A stretch of DNA of 64,000 nt from Streptomyces sp. 11x1. Lineage in GTDB: Bacteria > Actinomycetota > Actinomycetes > Streptomycetales > Streptomycetaceae. Numbering within the stretch: the first letter of the stretch is position 1; each line of letters opens with the position of its first letter. Under the pieces are notes generated by a model. The model had not been told where the DNA came from, ran no database searches, and saw nothing but the letters and a program-made list of their open reading frames with translations. The stretch lies in NCBI RefSeq assembly GCF_032598905.1, contig NZ_CP122458.1:248001-312000 (forward strand), read 5' to 3'. Below, piece by piece: positions 50,706-59,881 of the stretch. The translations under genes and the position numbers were made by a program.

Positions 50706-51329
50706 TCAGCGTCGTGCGGTGAAGACCGCGTGCGCGTAGCGCTCAAGGAGCGCTGCCTGTGCCGCCGCGTCCGGTGGCGCGGGCACATGCAGCCACGCGT
50801 CGACCAGGGTTGTCATCCCTCCAGCGGCGAACAGCGCTGCTTCCCTGTCGGCAGCGGCCGATTCGTCGATGTCCGGATGTCCGCTGACGAGTTCGGAGAA
50901 CACCCGTGCGAGCAGCGCGGTGGTCTGTCCGTGGGCGAGTTCGCGCAGTGCGAGGAACACGTCCCGGTCACGCTGGATGAACGCGAGGAACGGAGCCAGT
51001 CCATCGCGCCGCACCGCGTCGACGATTGCTTGCAGCGCGGCCTCCGGTTCCGGCGGGGCCTCCTGCCCGGCGCCTTCGAGCATGCGACGTACGAGCACTT
51101 GCGCTGCGAGGGGCTCGATCGAGTCGTAGTGGTTGTGCAGCACCTGACGGCTCAGTCCCGCGCGTTGCGCCACCGCGCTCATCGTCACCGGTGCTGCCTC
51201 CTCGACGAGGCTCGCCATCGCTTCCTGCAGGGAGCGGCGAGTCCGCCGGACCCGCGGGTCGGAGCCGCCGGTCCGGTTGCGTGGCGTCGCGACGTGTTCC
51301 ACCAGGTCTGTCGACTGACTCGTTACCAT
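50706..51329 (-). CDS. TetR-family repressor
   Basis: 207 residues from the ATG at 51329. The helix-turn-helix is DPRVRRTRRSLQEAMASLVE and MSAVAQRAGLSRQVLHNHYD. The C-terminal domain ends LDAWLHVPAPPDAAAQAALL-like helices (read as VDAWLHVPAPPD). It is divergent from the flavin/F420 oxidoreductase gene, and an inverted repeat in the 127-bp spacer is the likely operator. The inducer is probably a substrate of that oxidoreductase. Confidence 0.9.
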   Translation of the reverse strand: MVTSQSTDLVEHVATPRNRTGGSDPRVRRTRRSLQEAMASLVEEAAPVTMSAVAQRAGLSRQVLHNHYDSIEPLAAQVLVRRMLEGAGQEAPPEPEAALQAIVDAVRRDGLAPFLAFIQRDRDVFLALRELAHGQTTALLARVFSELVSGHPDIDESAAADREAALFAAGGMTTLVDAWLHVPAPPDAAAQAALLERYAHAVFTARR

Positions 51330-51361
51330 GTCCAGTAGTTTACATGTGACAATAACTGGAC
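51330..51361. promoter_or_regulatory. Candidate TetR operator
   Basis: GTCCAGT at 51330-51336 is inverted as ACTGGAC at 51355-51361, with partial symmetry in between (CCAGTAGTT against AATAACTGG). It lies directly upstream of the TetR start and overlaps the promoter zone of the divergent oxidoreductase gene. Confidence 0.5.
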
Positions 51362-51456
51362 TGCTGTCAAAGAGTTGACAATGAGGTGGACGGGTCTTGC
51401 TCCCGTCCCCGCCACCGAGAACTGACCTGTCCCGCAACGACATTCGGGAGTACAGA

Positions 51457-52353
51457 GTGCGTATCGGATTCACCCTGCCGCAGATGGGCGATCTTGCCCG
51501 CCGGCCCGGCGAAGTCACCCGCTTCGCGCAGGAGGCCGAAGCCCTCGGCGCCGCGAGCCTGTGGGTCGGAGACCGCCTTCTGTCGCCGGTCGACCCTGCC
51601 ATCGGCTGGAACGGCAGCGATTCCTTCCCCGCCTACGCCCGCAACGTCCTCGACCCTTTCGCCCTCATGGCGATCGCAGCGGCCACCACTGAGCACGTCG
51701 GGATCGGCGCCAACATCCTCCAGGCACCCCTGTATCCACCGGCACTGCTCGCCCGCTCCCTCACCACCATCGACCTGGTCAGCAACGGCCGTCTGCTGCC
51801 CGGCTTCGGCATCGGCTTCTCCCCCGACGAGTACCAGGCGGCAGGCGTGCCGATGAACGAGCGAGGCGCCCGGCTGGACGAGTGTCTGGACGTGCTGGAA
51901 GCCTGGTGGACGACCAACCCGGTCGAACACCACGGCAAGCACTGGGACATCCCGGCCACCCACGTCGACCTCAAACCCGCCCAGACCCCGCGCCCCCCGA
52001 TCCACCTCTCCGGCTTCGCCCCCGCTGCCCTGCGCCGGGTCGCCCGGCGCGCCGACGGCTGGCTCCCCGCCTTCTTCGCAGGCACCGGGCCCTTCGACCC
52101 CGACTCCATCAACGTCCCCATGGCCGAGATCCGGCGCCTCGCGACCGAGGAAGGCCGCGACCCGGCCTGGATCGACATGATCCTGCGCATATACCCTGTC
52201 GGCGAAGCGGGCTTCGACGACATTGTGGAAGCCATCACCCGCGCCGAAGCGGAGACCGAGGTCACCCACTGCTTCGTCGATCTCACGAACGTCGCCGGCG
52301 ATGTCGACCAGGCCCTCGACATCGCCGACCGCGTGCTCAAAGCGACCCGGTAG
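51457..52353 (+). CDS. Luciferase-like (LLM class, F420-dependent type) oxidoreductase
   Basis: 298 residues from the GTG at 51457 with CGGGAG upstream. The TIM-barrel pattern is typical: RIGFTLPQMGDLARRPGEVT, AASLWVGDRLL, VGIGANILQAPLYPPALLAR (after ATTEH), GRLLPGFGIGFSPDEYQAAG and RADGWLPAFF. Family members use F420H2 or FMN to oxidise or reduce diverse substrates. It is controlled with the divergent TetR gene. No F420 biosynthesis gene is nearby. Confidence 0.9.
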   Translation: MRIGFTLPQMGDLARRPGEVTRFAQEAEALGAASLWVGDRLLSPVDPAIGWNGSDSFPAYARNVLDPFALMAIAAATTEHVGIGANILQAPLYPPALLARSLTTIDLVSNGRLLPGFGIGFSPDEYQAAGVPMNERGARLDECLDVLEAWWTTNPVEHHGKHWDIPATHVDLKPAQTPRPPIHLSGFAPAALRRVARRADGWLPAFFAGTGPFDPDSINVPMAEIRRLATEEGRDPAWIDMILRIYPVGEAGFDDIVEAITRAEAETEVTHCFVDLTNVAGDVDQALDIADRVLKATR

Positions 52354-52526
52354 GGACGTCAGCCCGATGTGACGGAGCAGTGCTGCTCAAGGGGCTGTGC
52401 CGCTCTGGCCCGGCAACACGTCCGTCGGCTCGACGACAGCGATCCGGATTCTGGCCGACGGTGATCATCGGCTACCGCGATCACCCGACCCGGTCGAATC
52501 GCGGACCAGTCGGACAGCGAGACGGC

Positions 52527-52890
52527 CCCCTACGTCGCGCACGCTGACGACCTCGCCCGGACCCGGGCGGCGGTGGGTGACGAACACCGGTCTCCGCGTA
52601 CGGCCCTTGAGCAGCCGGGGCAGAAGGCGGGCCGTGCCGGCGTCCCAGTACACGGGCTCCAACACGAAATCCTCGCGAACCTGGCCGCGGCGGCGGGTGC
52701 GTGGGCGGACGCCCTTGGCCTTGACCGGGCAGCGGCGGCCGGCGAGGTCCAGGTCCTCGATATTGACGCCGAGGATCTCCTCCGCCCGCGCGCAGGTCTC
52801 GTAGAGCATGCGCCACAGCGTCTTCTCCCTCAGGTGCACCTCCCGCCGCGCGATCAGCCGGTCGATCGCCATCTTCGAGCGGGCCGGGGT
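52527..52890 (-). pseudogene. Tyrosine recombinase (integrase) catalytic fragment
   Basis: About 120 residues: [20 protein letters not shown] then [20 protein letters not shown] (containing the first catalytic Arg in the ARAEEIL context), [20 protein letters not shown] and [13 protein letters not shown]. The C-terminal HxxR and Tyr nucleophile are missing because the frame becomes unrelated at about 52525, and the N-terminus is replaced by IS1182 DNA. Not functional. Confidence 0.72.
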
Positions 52891-52949
52891 CTCCGAGTCC
52901 GGCGGAGTCATCCGCTTTGCCCAGGCAGGTGACTCTGTTGCTGGATTCG

Positions 52950-53780
52950 TCAGCTGGCGAGTTGGTGGCTGAGGCGTTCCAGTCGGCTGGTGCGAGGCTT
53001 GCGTAGGGGGTCGGTGGTCCACCAGGCGTCGAGGCGGACGATGTTGACAGCGGTGGCGGAGAAGGCGTGTTGGAGGGTGACTTTCGGCAGGCCGCGGTAG
53101 CGGGCCCGGCGGATGCCGGTGACGTCGAGGGCCTGGTTGACGGTGCTCTCGATGCCCGCGCGGAGGGCGTACTTGGCCCTCCAGGACTCGGTGTCCTGCT
53201 CGGCGCGGGCGGTGGTGGTGCGTTCGTGGAGTTCACGGGGCCGCAGGGTGAGCATGCGGGTGCCGCGGATGGAGGTGGTGCATGTGGCCTGGGAGGGGCA
53301 GGGACGGCAGTCGGCTCGGGCGAAGTCGATCACGATGGCGTCGCGGCCGTGCTGGACGACCGGGTACCAGCCGGCGCTGGTGGCCCCCTGGGGACAGTGG
53401 ACCTGGCGGGCCCTCCAGTCGACGCGGAACGCGCTCTTGTCGAAGCCCTCGGCGGCCTTGGCCTGGGGCGAGTGGTCGGCCAGGAGTGGGGTGACCATGC
53501 TGATGCCCTGGCCCGCCGCTTCCACGACCAGGTCGACGGAGGCGTATCCGGAGTCGGGGTAGTGCTCGTCCGCTGCGACCTGCCGCTCGGCCAGGTTCTG
53601 CTGGACGGGCGCGGTGGCCTTGACGTCCGGAACGGTCGCCTCGGTGGTGTGAACGTCCCTGATCAGCCGTAATGGAAGCCTCACGGCTTCGGCTGCGGCT
53701 TCGGCTTCGGCTTCGGGGAGGGTGTCGCAGGTCTCGGTGAGGTGGACCTTGTATCCGAGCCAGAAGAGGTCATCGCCTTT
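52950..53780 (-). pseudogene. IS1182-family transposase, C-terminal fragment
   Basis: About 275 residues: DLFWLGYKVHLTETCDT, RDVHTTEATVPDVKATAPVQ, HYPDSGYASVDLVVEA, the Cys-rich DFARADCRPCPSQATCTTS and [19 protein letters not shown] with the [20 protein letters not shown] ending. The N-terminal half is lost where the ISKra4-type element begins at 53781, and it is not found on the element's other side. The stop at 52950 is intact. Confidence 0.85.
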
Positions 53781-53917
53781 GGGTGTAGATCTTCTGAGGG
53801 TGCCTCGTTGGGGTGATTCGCAGGGGTTCGGGGTGTGGCCGGTTGTGCCGACTTTTACCGTCGCTGGGGTCGAGCGTGCCGTGAGGCGTGCGGGTGCTGA
53901 GCGAGGGTGGGTGTGGT

Positions 53918-54394
53918 GTGCCGTCGTTGATGGAAGCGTTGGAGGCCAGGCGGGCTGAGGTGCTGGGCCAGGCCGAGCGGCTTCGTGAGCAGATCGCTGG
54001 TCTGTCCGAGGAGTTGTCGCGGGCCGAGGAACGGCTGGCGCGGTTGCAGATCGCGCGGGAGACGGTGGAGGAGGTGCTGGCCGCACCGTCTTCTCCGGTG
54101 CCGGGCACGGACGCTGGCGAGGGCGCAGGCGGGGTCGCCGTGGCGCTGGTGAAGGCCGAGGCGGAGCTGGACGTGACGGTGATGTCGCAGGAGTACCGGG
54201 AGATCATCGCCTTGTTCGCGACCTCGGGGGCGGCGATGCGCTGCAAAGAGGTCTGCCGGCACCTGGGTCTGGGGGCCGAGCCGCGGCATGTCGAGGGGAT
54301 GCGTTCGAAGCTGAAGCGGCTGGTGGAGCGCGGGATCCTGGCCGAACCTTCGTCCGGGCTGTTCAAGGTCGACGGCAGGAAGCAGGGGTGGTGA
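53918..54394 (+). CDS. IS accessory protein (coiled coil plus winged helix)
   Basis: 158 residues from the GTG at 53918. Coiled coil LMEALEARRAEVLGQAERLREQIAGLSEEL, Pro/Gly linker, then a wHTH-like domain: EYREIIALFATSGAAMRCKE, VCRHLGLGAEPRHVEG and MRSKLKRLVERGILAEPSSG. It shares architecture and the SKLKRLVERG-type motif with 33715-34245, although the neighbouring transposases belong to different families. Its TGA overlaps the transposase GTG. Confidence 0.8.
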   Translation: MPSLMEALEARRAEVLGQAERLREQIAGLSEELSRAEERLARLQIARETVEEVLAAPSSPVPGTDAGEGAGGVAVALVKAEAELDVTVMSQEYREIIALFATSGAAMRCKEVCRHLGLGAEPRHVEGMRSKLKRLVERGILAEPSSGLFKVDGRKQGW

Positions 54395-55935
54395 GCGTGG
54401 TGGGGCCGGCCCAGAGCGCGCTCGCGGAGTGTGAGGACGCCTTCGCTGCCTCGGCGGGTCTGTTCGCTGCGGCGTGTGCGGAGTTGGCTGCCCCTCAGGC
54501 GGCGGTGATGACGCACGCGCAGTTGGAGGATCTGCTGGGAGCGCGGATGCGCGAGGTCACCCGGCAGTTGTTCCAGGACCACCTGACGCTGCGGGCCAGG
54601 GACGAGGTGCGTCGGCAGGAGGTCGTGGACGCCACCGGTGTCGAGCGCTCCCGGATCGAGCGGGACCGACGCCGGAGGCTGGCCACGGTGTTCGGCAAGG
54701 TCACCGTGGTCCGGATCGCCTACCGCGGCACCAGGGTGGCGGACCTGCACCCGGCCGACGCGACGCTGAACCTTCCGGACGGAATGCACTCGCACGGGCT
54801 GGCCAGGCTCGCCGCGATCGAGTCCGCCCGCGGCAGCTTCGCCGACGCCTGTGAGCGGATCAACGCCCACACCGGCTCCGGCATCGGGCACCGGCAGGTC
54901 CAGGAACTCGCTGTCAGCGCCGCGGCGGACATCGACGCGTTCTACGACGCCCTGGTCCCCGCCCCCTGCACCGACACCACGCCACTGATCTTGTCGGTGG
55001 ACGGCAAGGGCGTGGTGATAAGATCCGAAGCCCTGCGCGAGGACACCGCCAGGGCCGCGGCCGCCAAGGGTGGCAACGCGATGAAGACCCGGCTGGCGTC
55101 CGGGGAGAAGCACGGCAGGAAACGGATGGCCACCCTGGGAGCCGTCTACGATGCCGAACCCGCGCCTCGCACAGTCGACGACATCATCGCCGACCCCGAC
55201 CGGCACGACGCCGGCCACGGCGCGGCGCCCGAGCGCCGCCGGGGGCCCAAGGCCCGGTCGAAGTGGCTGTGCGGCTCGGTGAACGACACCGCCGCGCAGG
55301 TGGTGGCCGCCGTGTTCGACCAGGCGGAGCACCGCGACCCCGGACACCGCCGTTGCTGGGTCGTCCTGGTCGACGGGGCCCGCCATCAGATCGACCTCAT
55401 CAAGGCCGAAGCACTACAGCGCGGCGTGGACGTCCACATCATCGTCGACCTGATCCACGTGCTCGAATATCTGTGGCGAGCGGCATGGTGCCTGCACGAC
55501 AGCGGCGATGCCTCCGCCGAGAGCTGGGTCGCCCGTCACGCCCGCGTCCTGCTGGGCGGCGGCGTGCAGCAGACCGCCGCCGCACTCGAGGAAGCCGCCC
55601 GCACCGCCCAACTGCGCGGCGCCCAGCGCAAGGGCATCGACGAGGCCGTGAACTACCTGACCGGCAAGGCCGAGTACCTGCGCTACGACACCGCCCTGGA
55701 ACGCGGCTGGCCGATCGCCACCGGGATCATCGAGGGAGCATGCCGGCACCTGGTCAAAGACCGCCTGGACATCACCGGCGCCCGCTGGGGCCTCTCCGGA
55801 GCTGAAGCCGTACTCAAGCTGCGTGCCGTCCGCGCCAACGGCGACTTCGACGCCTACTGGACCTGGCACCAGCAGCAGGAGTTCATCCGCAACCACCAGA
55901 CGCGCTACCGCGACCAGGTCATACCCACCGCCTGA
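54391..55935 (+). CDS. ISKra4-family transposase
   Basis: 514 residues from the GTG overlapping the accessory ORF stop. The N-terminal DNA-binding part contains RMREVTRQLFQDHLTLRARDE. The DDE triad is visible as Asp in LILSVDGKGVVIRSEALRED, Asp in VVLVDGARHQIDLI and Glu in GIIEGACRHLVKDRLDITGA; ISKra4 transposases share the GARWGLSGAEAVLKLRA ending. The frame is intact, so the element could be mobile. Confidence 0.92.
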   Translation: MSVVGPAQSALAECEDAFAASAGLFAAACAELAAPQAAVMTHAQLEDLLGARMREVTRQLFQDHLTLRARDEVRRQEVVDATGVERSRIERDRRRRLATVFGKVTVVRIAYRGTRVADLHPADATLNLPDGMHSHGLARLAAIESARGSFADACERINAHTGSGIGHRQVQELAVSAAADIDAFYDALVPAPCTDTTPLILSVDGKGVVIRSEALREDTARAAAAKGGNAMKTRLASGEKHGRKRMATLGAVYDAEPAPRTVDDIIADPDRHDAGHGAAPERRRGPKARSKWLCGSVNDTAAQVVAAVFDQAEHRDPGHRRCWVVLVDGARHQIDLIKAEALQRGVDVHIIVDLIHVLEYLWRAAWCLHDSGDASAESWVARHARVLLGGGVQQTAAALEEAARTAQLRGAQRKGIDEAVNYLTGKAEYLRYDTALERGWPIATGIIEGACRHLVKDRLDITGARWGLSGAEAVLKLRAVRANGDFDAYWTWHQQQEFIRNHQTRYRDQVIPTA

Positions 55936-55964
55936 TCAACAGCCCCCTCATTGGATCTACACCC

Positions 55965-56489
55965 ATCCTCGATACCCAGTCCGTGCGCGCGGCCGCGGGT
56001 GTCCCGAAGACCACGACGGGGCTGGACGCCAACAAGAAGGTGTCGGGCCGCAAGCGGGGACTGGCCGTGGACGTGCTGGGGTTGGTCATCGGCGTCGTGG
56101 TGCTGGCCGCCTCGGCCCACGACAACACCGCCGGCACCGCCCTGCTCGACCAGGTCGCCGAGCGGTGCGGGATGCGGCTGGAGAAGGCCCTGGTGGATCA
56201 GGGCTTCAAGGACGAAGTTCTGATCCATGGCGCGTTGTTGGACATCGACGTCGAGATCGTCCGCCGCAACCCCGATGACCAGGGCAAAGGCTTCGTCCCG
56301 CAACCGAAAAGGTGGATTGTGGAGCAGGTCAACGGCACGTTGATGTTGCACCGGCGTCTGGCCCGTGAGTACGACCACCGGCCCGACACCTCTGCCTCAC
56401 GCGTCTACTGGGCCTCCATCGCGAACATGACCCGCCGCCTCACCACCCCGAGTCCGGCCTGGCGCGACACTCTCGAGCTGGCTGCGTGA
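55965..56489 (+). pseudogene. IS5-type transposase, 5'-truncated
   Basis: About 175 residues from ILDTQSVRAAAGVPKTTTGL through KVSGRKRGLAVDVLGLVIGV, ALVDQGFKDEVL and KRWIVEQVNGTLMLHRRLAR to the stop. The second Asp and the Glu of the DDE triad remain (the Glu in WIVEQVNG), but the first 110 residues were removed at the ISKra4 right end. A coupled accessory ORF follows. Confidence 0.82.
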
Positions 56490-56884
56490 ACGTCCTCGAG
56501 CTCCTGGCAGACCTCCAGGCGCAGCACGAGAAGGCCACGGCCCGGGCCGGTGAACTACGCGACCAGATCGAGCACTTGACCGCCGCCTTGGCCGAGATCG
56601 AAGCACGACTCACGGACCTGGCCACCACCCGGAAAGTCATCGCCGAACTCGCACCGACCCAGGAAGACACCGAAGCGCCCGAGACGAACAGCGTCTACCA
56701 GGCCATCGTGAACGCCTTCAACCAGCACCCCGACCAGGAGTTCCGAGCCCGCGAGCTGCACGAACTCCTCGGCATGCCCACCGACGAGGCATCCGTCAAC
56801 ATCACCCGCAGCCGCCTCGGACGCCTCACCCGCCAAGGCTTCCTCACCCAACCCGGACGAGGCCGCTACCAGAAACGGACTTAA
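56486..56884 (+). CDS. IS accessory protein (coiled coil plus winged helix)
   Basis: 132 residues from a GTG overlapping the transposase stop (GTGA). Coiled coil LLADLQAQHEKATARAGELRDQIEHLTAAL, then IVNAFNQHPDQEFRARELHE and RSRLGRLTRQGFLTQPGRGR. It is the third member of the coiled-coil/wHTH family here and the shortest. Its partner transposase is truncated, so it is probably a relic. Confidence 0.72.
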   Translation: MNVLELLADLQAQHEKATARAGELRDQIEHLTAALAEIEARLTDLATTRKVIAELAPTQEDTEAPETNSVYQAIVNAFNQHPDQEFRARELHELLGMPTDEASVNITRSRLGRLTRQGFLTQPGRGRYQKRT

Positions 56885-56893
56885 CGTCCACTC

Positions 56894-57994
56894 AGAGGGC
56901 GTTTATGCAGGTCAAGCCCTATATGCGGCTCTCGCCACTGCCCTGCTTTGAGGGTCTTCATCCCATAGGCGACGAATGGTGCTCCCCAGGTCGAATGCTC
57001 GGCCATCCATCTCGTTCGCTTCTGTACCTGGAAGTCCGTCTGGTTTGAAGTTGCCGCGGAATCGCCCAATGAACAGCGGAACCAAGCCCTCCGCCTCGCC
57101 CGTGATCACGCTACGCCGTGAGCGAGCGCAAGCCGTACCCCAGCGACCTGTCCGACGCCCGATGGGCCCTGATCGAGCCGACGTTGACGGCCTGGAGAAA
57201 GGCCCGACTCGACCGCAGGCCAACCGGACAGCCGGCCAAGGTCGATTTACGGGACGTCTTCAACGCGATCCTCTACGTGAACCGCACCGGAATCCCCTGG
57301 AAATATCTCCCGCACGACTTCCCGAACCACGGCACCGTTTACGCCTACTACGCCGCCTGGCGCGATGAGGGAATCTTCGCCCAGCTCAACTATGACCTGA
57401 CCGGACTGGCGCGCGTGAAAGAGGGGCGCAAGCCCGAGCCGACCGCATCCGTGATCGACACCCAGAGCGTGAAGACTTCCACCAACGTGCCCGTGACCAG
57501 CCAGGGAACGGACGCCGCGAAGAAAATTGTCGGCCGGAAGCGCGGCATCCTCACGGACACGATCGGCCTCATCCTCGCTGTGACCGTCGCCGCCGCGGGC
57601 CTGTCGGAAAACGCCCTGGGAATCCGCCTGCTCGACCAGGCGAAGGAGACGTACCCGACCATCTCCAAGAGCTGGGTCGACACCGGCTTCAAGAATGCCG
57701 TCGTCGAGCACGGCGCCACCCTCGGAATCGACGTCGAAGTCGTCAACCGGAATCCGGAGACCCGCGGCTTTCAGGTCGTGAAAAGGCGCTGGGTGGTAGA
57801 GCGGAGTATCGGTTGGATCATGATGCACCGCCGTCTCGCCCGCGACTACGAGACCCTCACTGCCAGCTCCGAGGCCATGATCCACATCGCCTCGATCGAC
57901 AACCTCGCCAGGCGCATAACGGACGAGACGACACCCACCTGGCGAGGAACGCACTAGGACGTAAACGGCAATCTGCCCACTTCAGACGCCCTCT
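56894..57994 (+). mobile_element. Complete IS5-type insertion sequence (1.1 kb)
   Basis: Starts AGAGGGCGT at 56894 and ends with the complement ACGCCCTCT at 57986-57994. One transposase fills 57118-57957. No target duplication is obvious. It sits between the accessory ORF and the AraC gene. Confidence 0.75.
57118..57957 (+). CDS. IS5-family transposase
   Basis: 279 residues from a GTG. An N-terminal DUF4096 domain (YPSDLSDARWALIEPTLTAW, GIPWKYLPHDFPNHGTVYAY) is followed by the DDE domain with Asp in ASVIDTQSVKTS, Asp in WVDTGFKNAV and Glu in WVVERSIGWIMMHRRLARDY. Complete by length and catalytic residues. It is about as similar to the fragment at 55965 as to general IS5 members of Streptomyces. 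Confidence 0.92.
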   Translation: MSERKPYPSDLSDARWALIEPTLTAWRKARLDRRPTGQPAKVDLRDVFNAILYVNRTGIPWKYLPHDFPNHGTVYAYYAAWRDEGIFAQLNYDLTGLARVKEGRKPEPTASVIDTQSVKTSTNVPVTSQGTDAAKKIVGRKRGILTDTIGLILAVTVAAAGLSENALGIRLLDQAKETYPTISKSWVDTGFKNAVVEHGATLGIDVEVVNRNPETRGFQVVKRRWVVERSIGWIMMHRRLARDYETLTASSEAMIHIASIDNLARRITDETTPTWRGTH

Positions 57995-58134
57995 AAGAAC
58001 GCCGTGAAGGACCGAGGCTGGACCATCAAGATCCATTGCCAGGGAGTCCACTCCGAAGGATCAGCCTCAGGAGCCGCTGCAACCCCCGCCGAACACCGTG
58101 CGCGAGCAGAAGTGCCGCCACCTATCATTGACTG

Positions 58135-59115
58135 GTGATCGGCAACCTTGAGTCGTTCCAGGACGAGCTGGCCGCCAGCGGGTTTCCGCCGCTGGTCAAC
58201 AAGCTGGCCGGGGCCGGCTTCCGGGGCAAGATCGCCACCCGTGGCCTCGGGCCGCTGCGGCTGGTCTCCCTCGATACGCCCGAGAGCGCCTGCATCGGGC
58301 GGGAGCGCGACGCCGTCGACGGCGAGAACCTGGCGGTCAAGGTGATGACCCGGGGCCGGACGCGGATCGAGCAAGGGCGTGGCGACGCCGAACTCGGGCC
58401 GGCCGACCTGGTACTGCTCGATCCCACGCGTACGCTCCGGTTCGAGAGCACAGCCGCGGCGCACGTCACCATCCTGGTTCCGCGCCGGGAACTTCGGATC
58501 CGGCCCGCGCAGATCGACCGGCTCATCGGCGTACGCATCGACGGCAGCCACGGCCCGGGCGCTCTCGTCTCCGTGCTGGCCCGGGAGTCGGCGCGGTCGG
58601 CGAGCGAGTTTCGCGAGGCGGAGGCGCTGCGGTCGGCGGCGGCCGTCGTCGAGCTGATCGCGGTCGCGCTGGAGGCCCGGCTCGGCGACGAACGACCGGC
58701 CCCGGACGAGTGGTTGCGGAGCCGGATCGCCGGCTACATCGAGACCCGGCTGGCCGATCCCGCTCTGTCCCCGCCCGGCATCGCCGCCGCCCACCACATA
58801 TCCGTACGCCGGCTACACAAGCTGTTCGAGGACCAGCCGCTCACCGTCGCGGCCCTGATCCGCCGTCGCCGCCTGGAGCGCTGCCGGGCCGAGCTGACCG
58901 GAAGCGGACATACGGTCACCGCCGTGGCCGCCCGGTGGGGATTCTCCGATCCCACCCATTTCAGCAAGCTCTTCAAGGCGACGTATGGCTACAACGCCCG
59001 CGCACTGGTAACCAGCAACCGTGCACGGACAACCAAGACGCGCACAGCCGGCCCGGACAAGGATGGTGGTGACCAAGGCAGACAAGAGCAGCAGGAGAAG
59101 TCGTGGCGAAGGTGA
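58135..59115 (+). CDS. AraC-family regulator
   Basis: 326 residues from a GTG. An N-terminal AraC_binding_2-type sensor (residues 30-140, including RLVSLDTPESACIGRE and DLVLLDPTRTLRFES) precedes the AraC DNA-binding domain (PPGIAAAHHISVRRLHKLFE, then VTAVAARWGFSDPTHFSKLF and KATYGYNARA). A basic, Gln-rich tail ends the protein. It overlaps the cupin gene by 13 bp, so regulator and enzyme genes form one operon. Confidence 0.9.
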   Translation: MIGNLESFQDELAASGFPPLVNKLAGAGFRGKIATRGLGPLRLVSLDTPESACIGRERDAVDGENLAVKVMTRGRTRIEQGRGDAELGPADLVLLDPTRTLRFESTAAAHVTILVPRRELRIRPAQIDRLIGVRIDGSHGPGALVSVLARESARSASEFREAEALRSAAAVVELIAVALEARLGDERPAPDEWLRSRIAGYIETRLADPALSPPGIAAAHHISVRRLHKLFEDQPLTVAALIRRRRLERCRAELTGSGHTVTAVAARWGFSDPTHFSKLFKATYGYNARALVTSNRARTTKTRTAGPDKDGGDQGRQEQQEKSWRR

Positions 59116-59564
59116 ACATCGTCCGCCCCGGTGAGGGCGAGATCCTCGGCAGCGGGGCGCAGCAGATTCGCATCCTGGAGAACGGCGAGCACACCGACCA
59201 CCGGCTGGGGTTCGCCGAGGTCACCATTCCGCCGGGCACCCCGAGCCCGTTGCAGCATCGCCACGCCCAGCATGACGAGGGCTTCTACGTGCTGGCGGGA
59301 ACTTTCCGGTTCACCGTCGGCGAGGACCACTACGACGCCGGGCCGGGCACCTGGGTCATCGTGCCGACCGGGGCGCCGCACACGTTCGCCAACGTCGGCG
59401 ATGAGAACGCGGTCATGCTGAACACCTTCACGCCGGACCTGTATGTGCAGTACTTCCGCGACTTCAAGGCCATGATCGATTCCGGGCAGCCGGTCAACGC
59501 CGAGACCATGCAACCGCTCTGGAAGAACTACGCCACCGAGATATCGAACGAATACGCCTCGTGA
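59103..59564 (+). CDS. Cupin-domain protein
   Basis: 153 residues from a GTG. Cupin motif 1 is PLQHRHAQHDEGFYVLAGTF with metal ligands His-His-Glu, and motif 2 PGTWVIVPTGAPHTFAN with the third His. Small single-domain cupins of this type act as dioxygenases, isomerases or sensors. It lies between the AraC gene and a quinone-reductase-like gene, with GTGA coupling to the latter. Substrate unknown. Confidence 0.85.
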   Translation: MAKVNIVRPGEGEILGSGAQQIRILENGEHTDHRLGFAEVTIPPGTPSPLQHRHAQHDEGFYVLAGTFRFTVGEDHYDAGPGTWVIVPTGAPHTFANVGDENAVMLNTFTPDLYVQYFRDFKAMIDSGQPVNAETMQPLWKNYATEISNEYAS

Positions 59565-59880
59565 AGCGCCTTCAATACGACCGCTACGGCGGTCCGGAGG
59601 TGATGCGGCTCGCTGAGTTCGAGCCACCACGCCCGGGTCCGGACGAGGTTCTTGTCCGCGTCCGAGCGGCGGCTTCCAAGGCGCTGGACTGGAAGATGCG
59701 CAACGGCGAGATGAAGCTGATGACCGGCCGCTCCTTTCCCCGGGCGATGGGGCACGACTTCGCCGGAGTCGTCGAGGCGGTCGGCGCCGGCGTCACCCGT
59801 CTGAAGGCCGGCGACGCGGTACTCGGCCACGCTCGGTTCCGGCAGGCGGGGGCGTTCGCCGAGATGGTGACGGCCCCCTA
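59561..59880 (+). pseudogene. Medium-chain reductase (quinone oxidoreductase-like), 3'-truncated
   Basis: About 107 residues from a GTG overlapping the cupin stop: RYGGPEVMRLAEFEPPRPGP, DEVLVRVRAAASKALDWKMR, MGHDFAGVVEAVGAGVTRLK and FAEMVTAP, the catalytic GroES-like domain of MDR enzymes. The NAD-binding domain is missing because an IS630-type transposase 3' region, itself incomplete, starts at about 59882. Not functional. Confidence 0.82.
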
Positions 59881-59881
59881 T

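Larger units (their letters stand above)
53781..55964. mobile_element. ISKra4-type insertion sequence (2.18 kb)
   Basis: Delimited by GGGTGTAGATC at 53781-53791 and its complement GATCTACACCC at 55954-55964, with weaker similarity continuing inward (AGGGTGC against AGGGGGC). It carries an accessory coiled-coil ORF and a transposase overlapping as GTGA. Flanking DNA differs on each side (IS1182 fragment left, IS5 fragment right), and no target duplication is evident. Confidence 0.82.
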
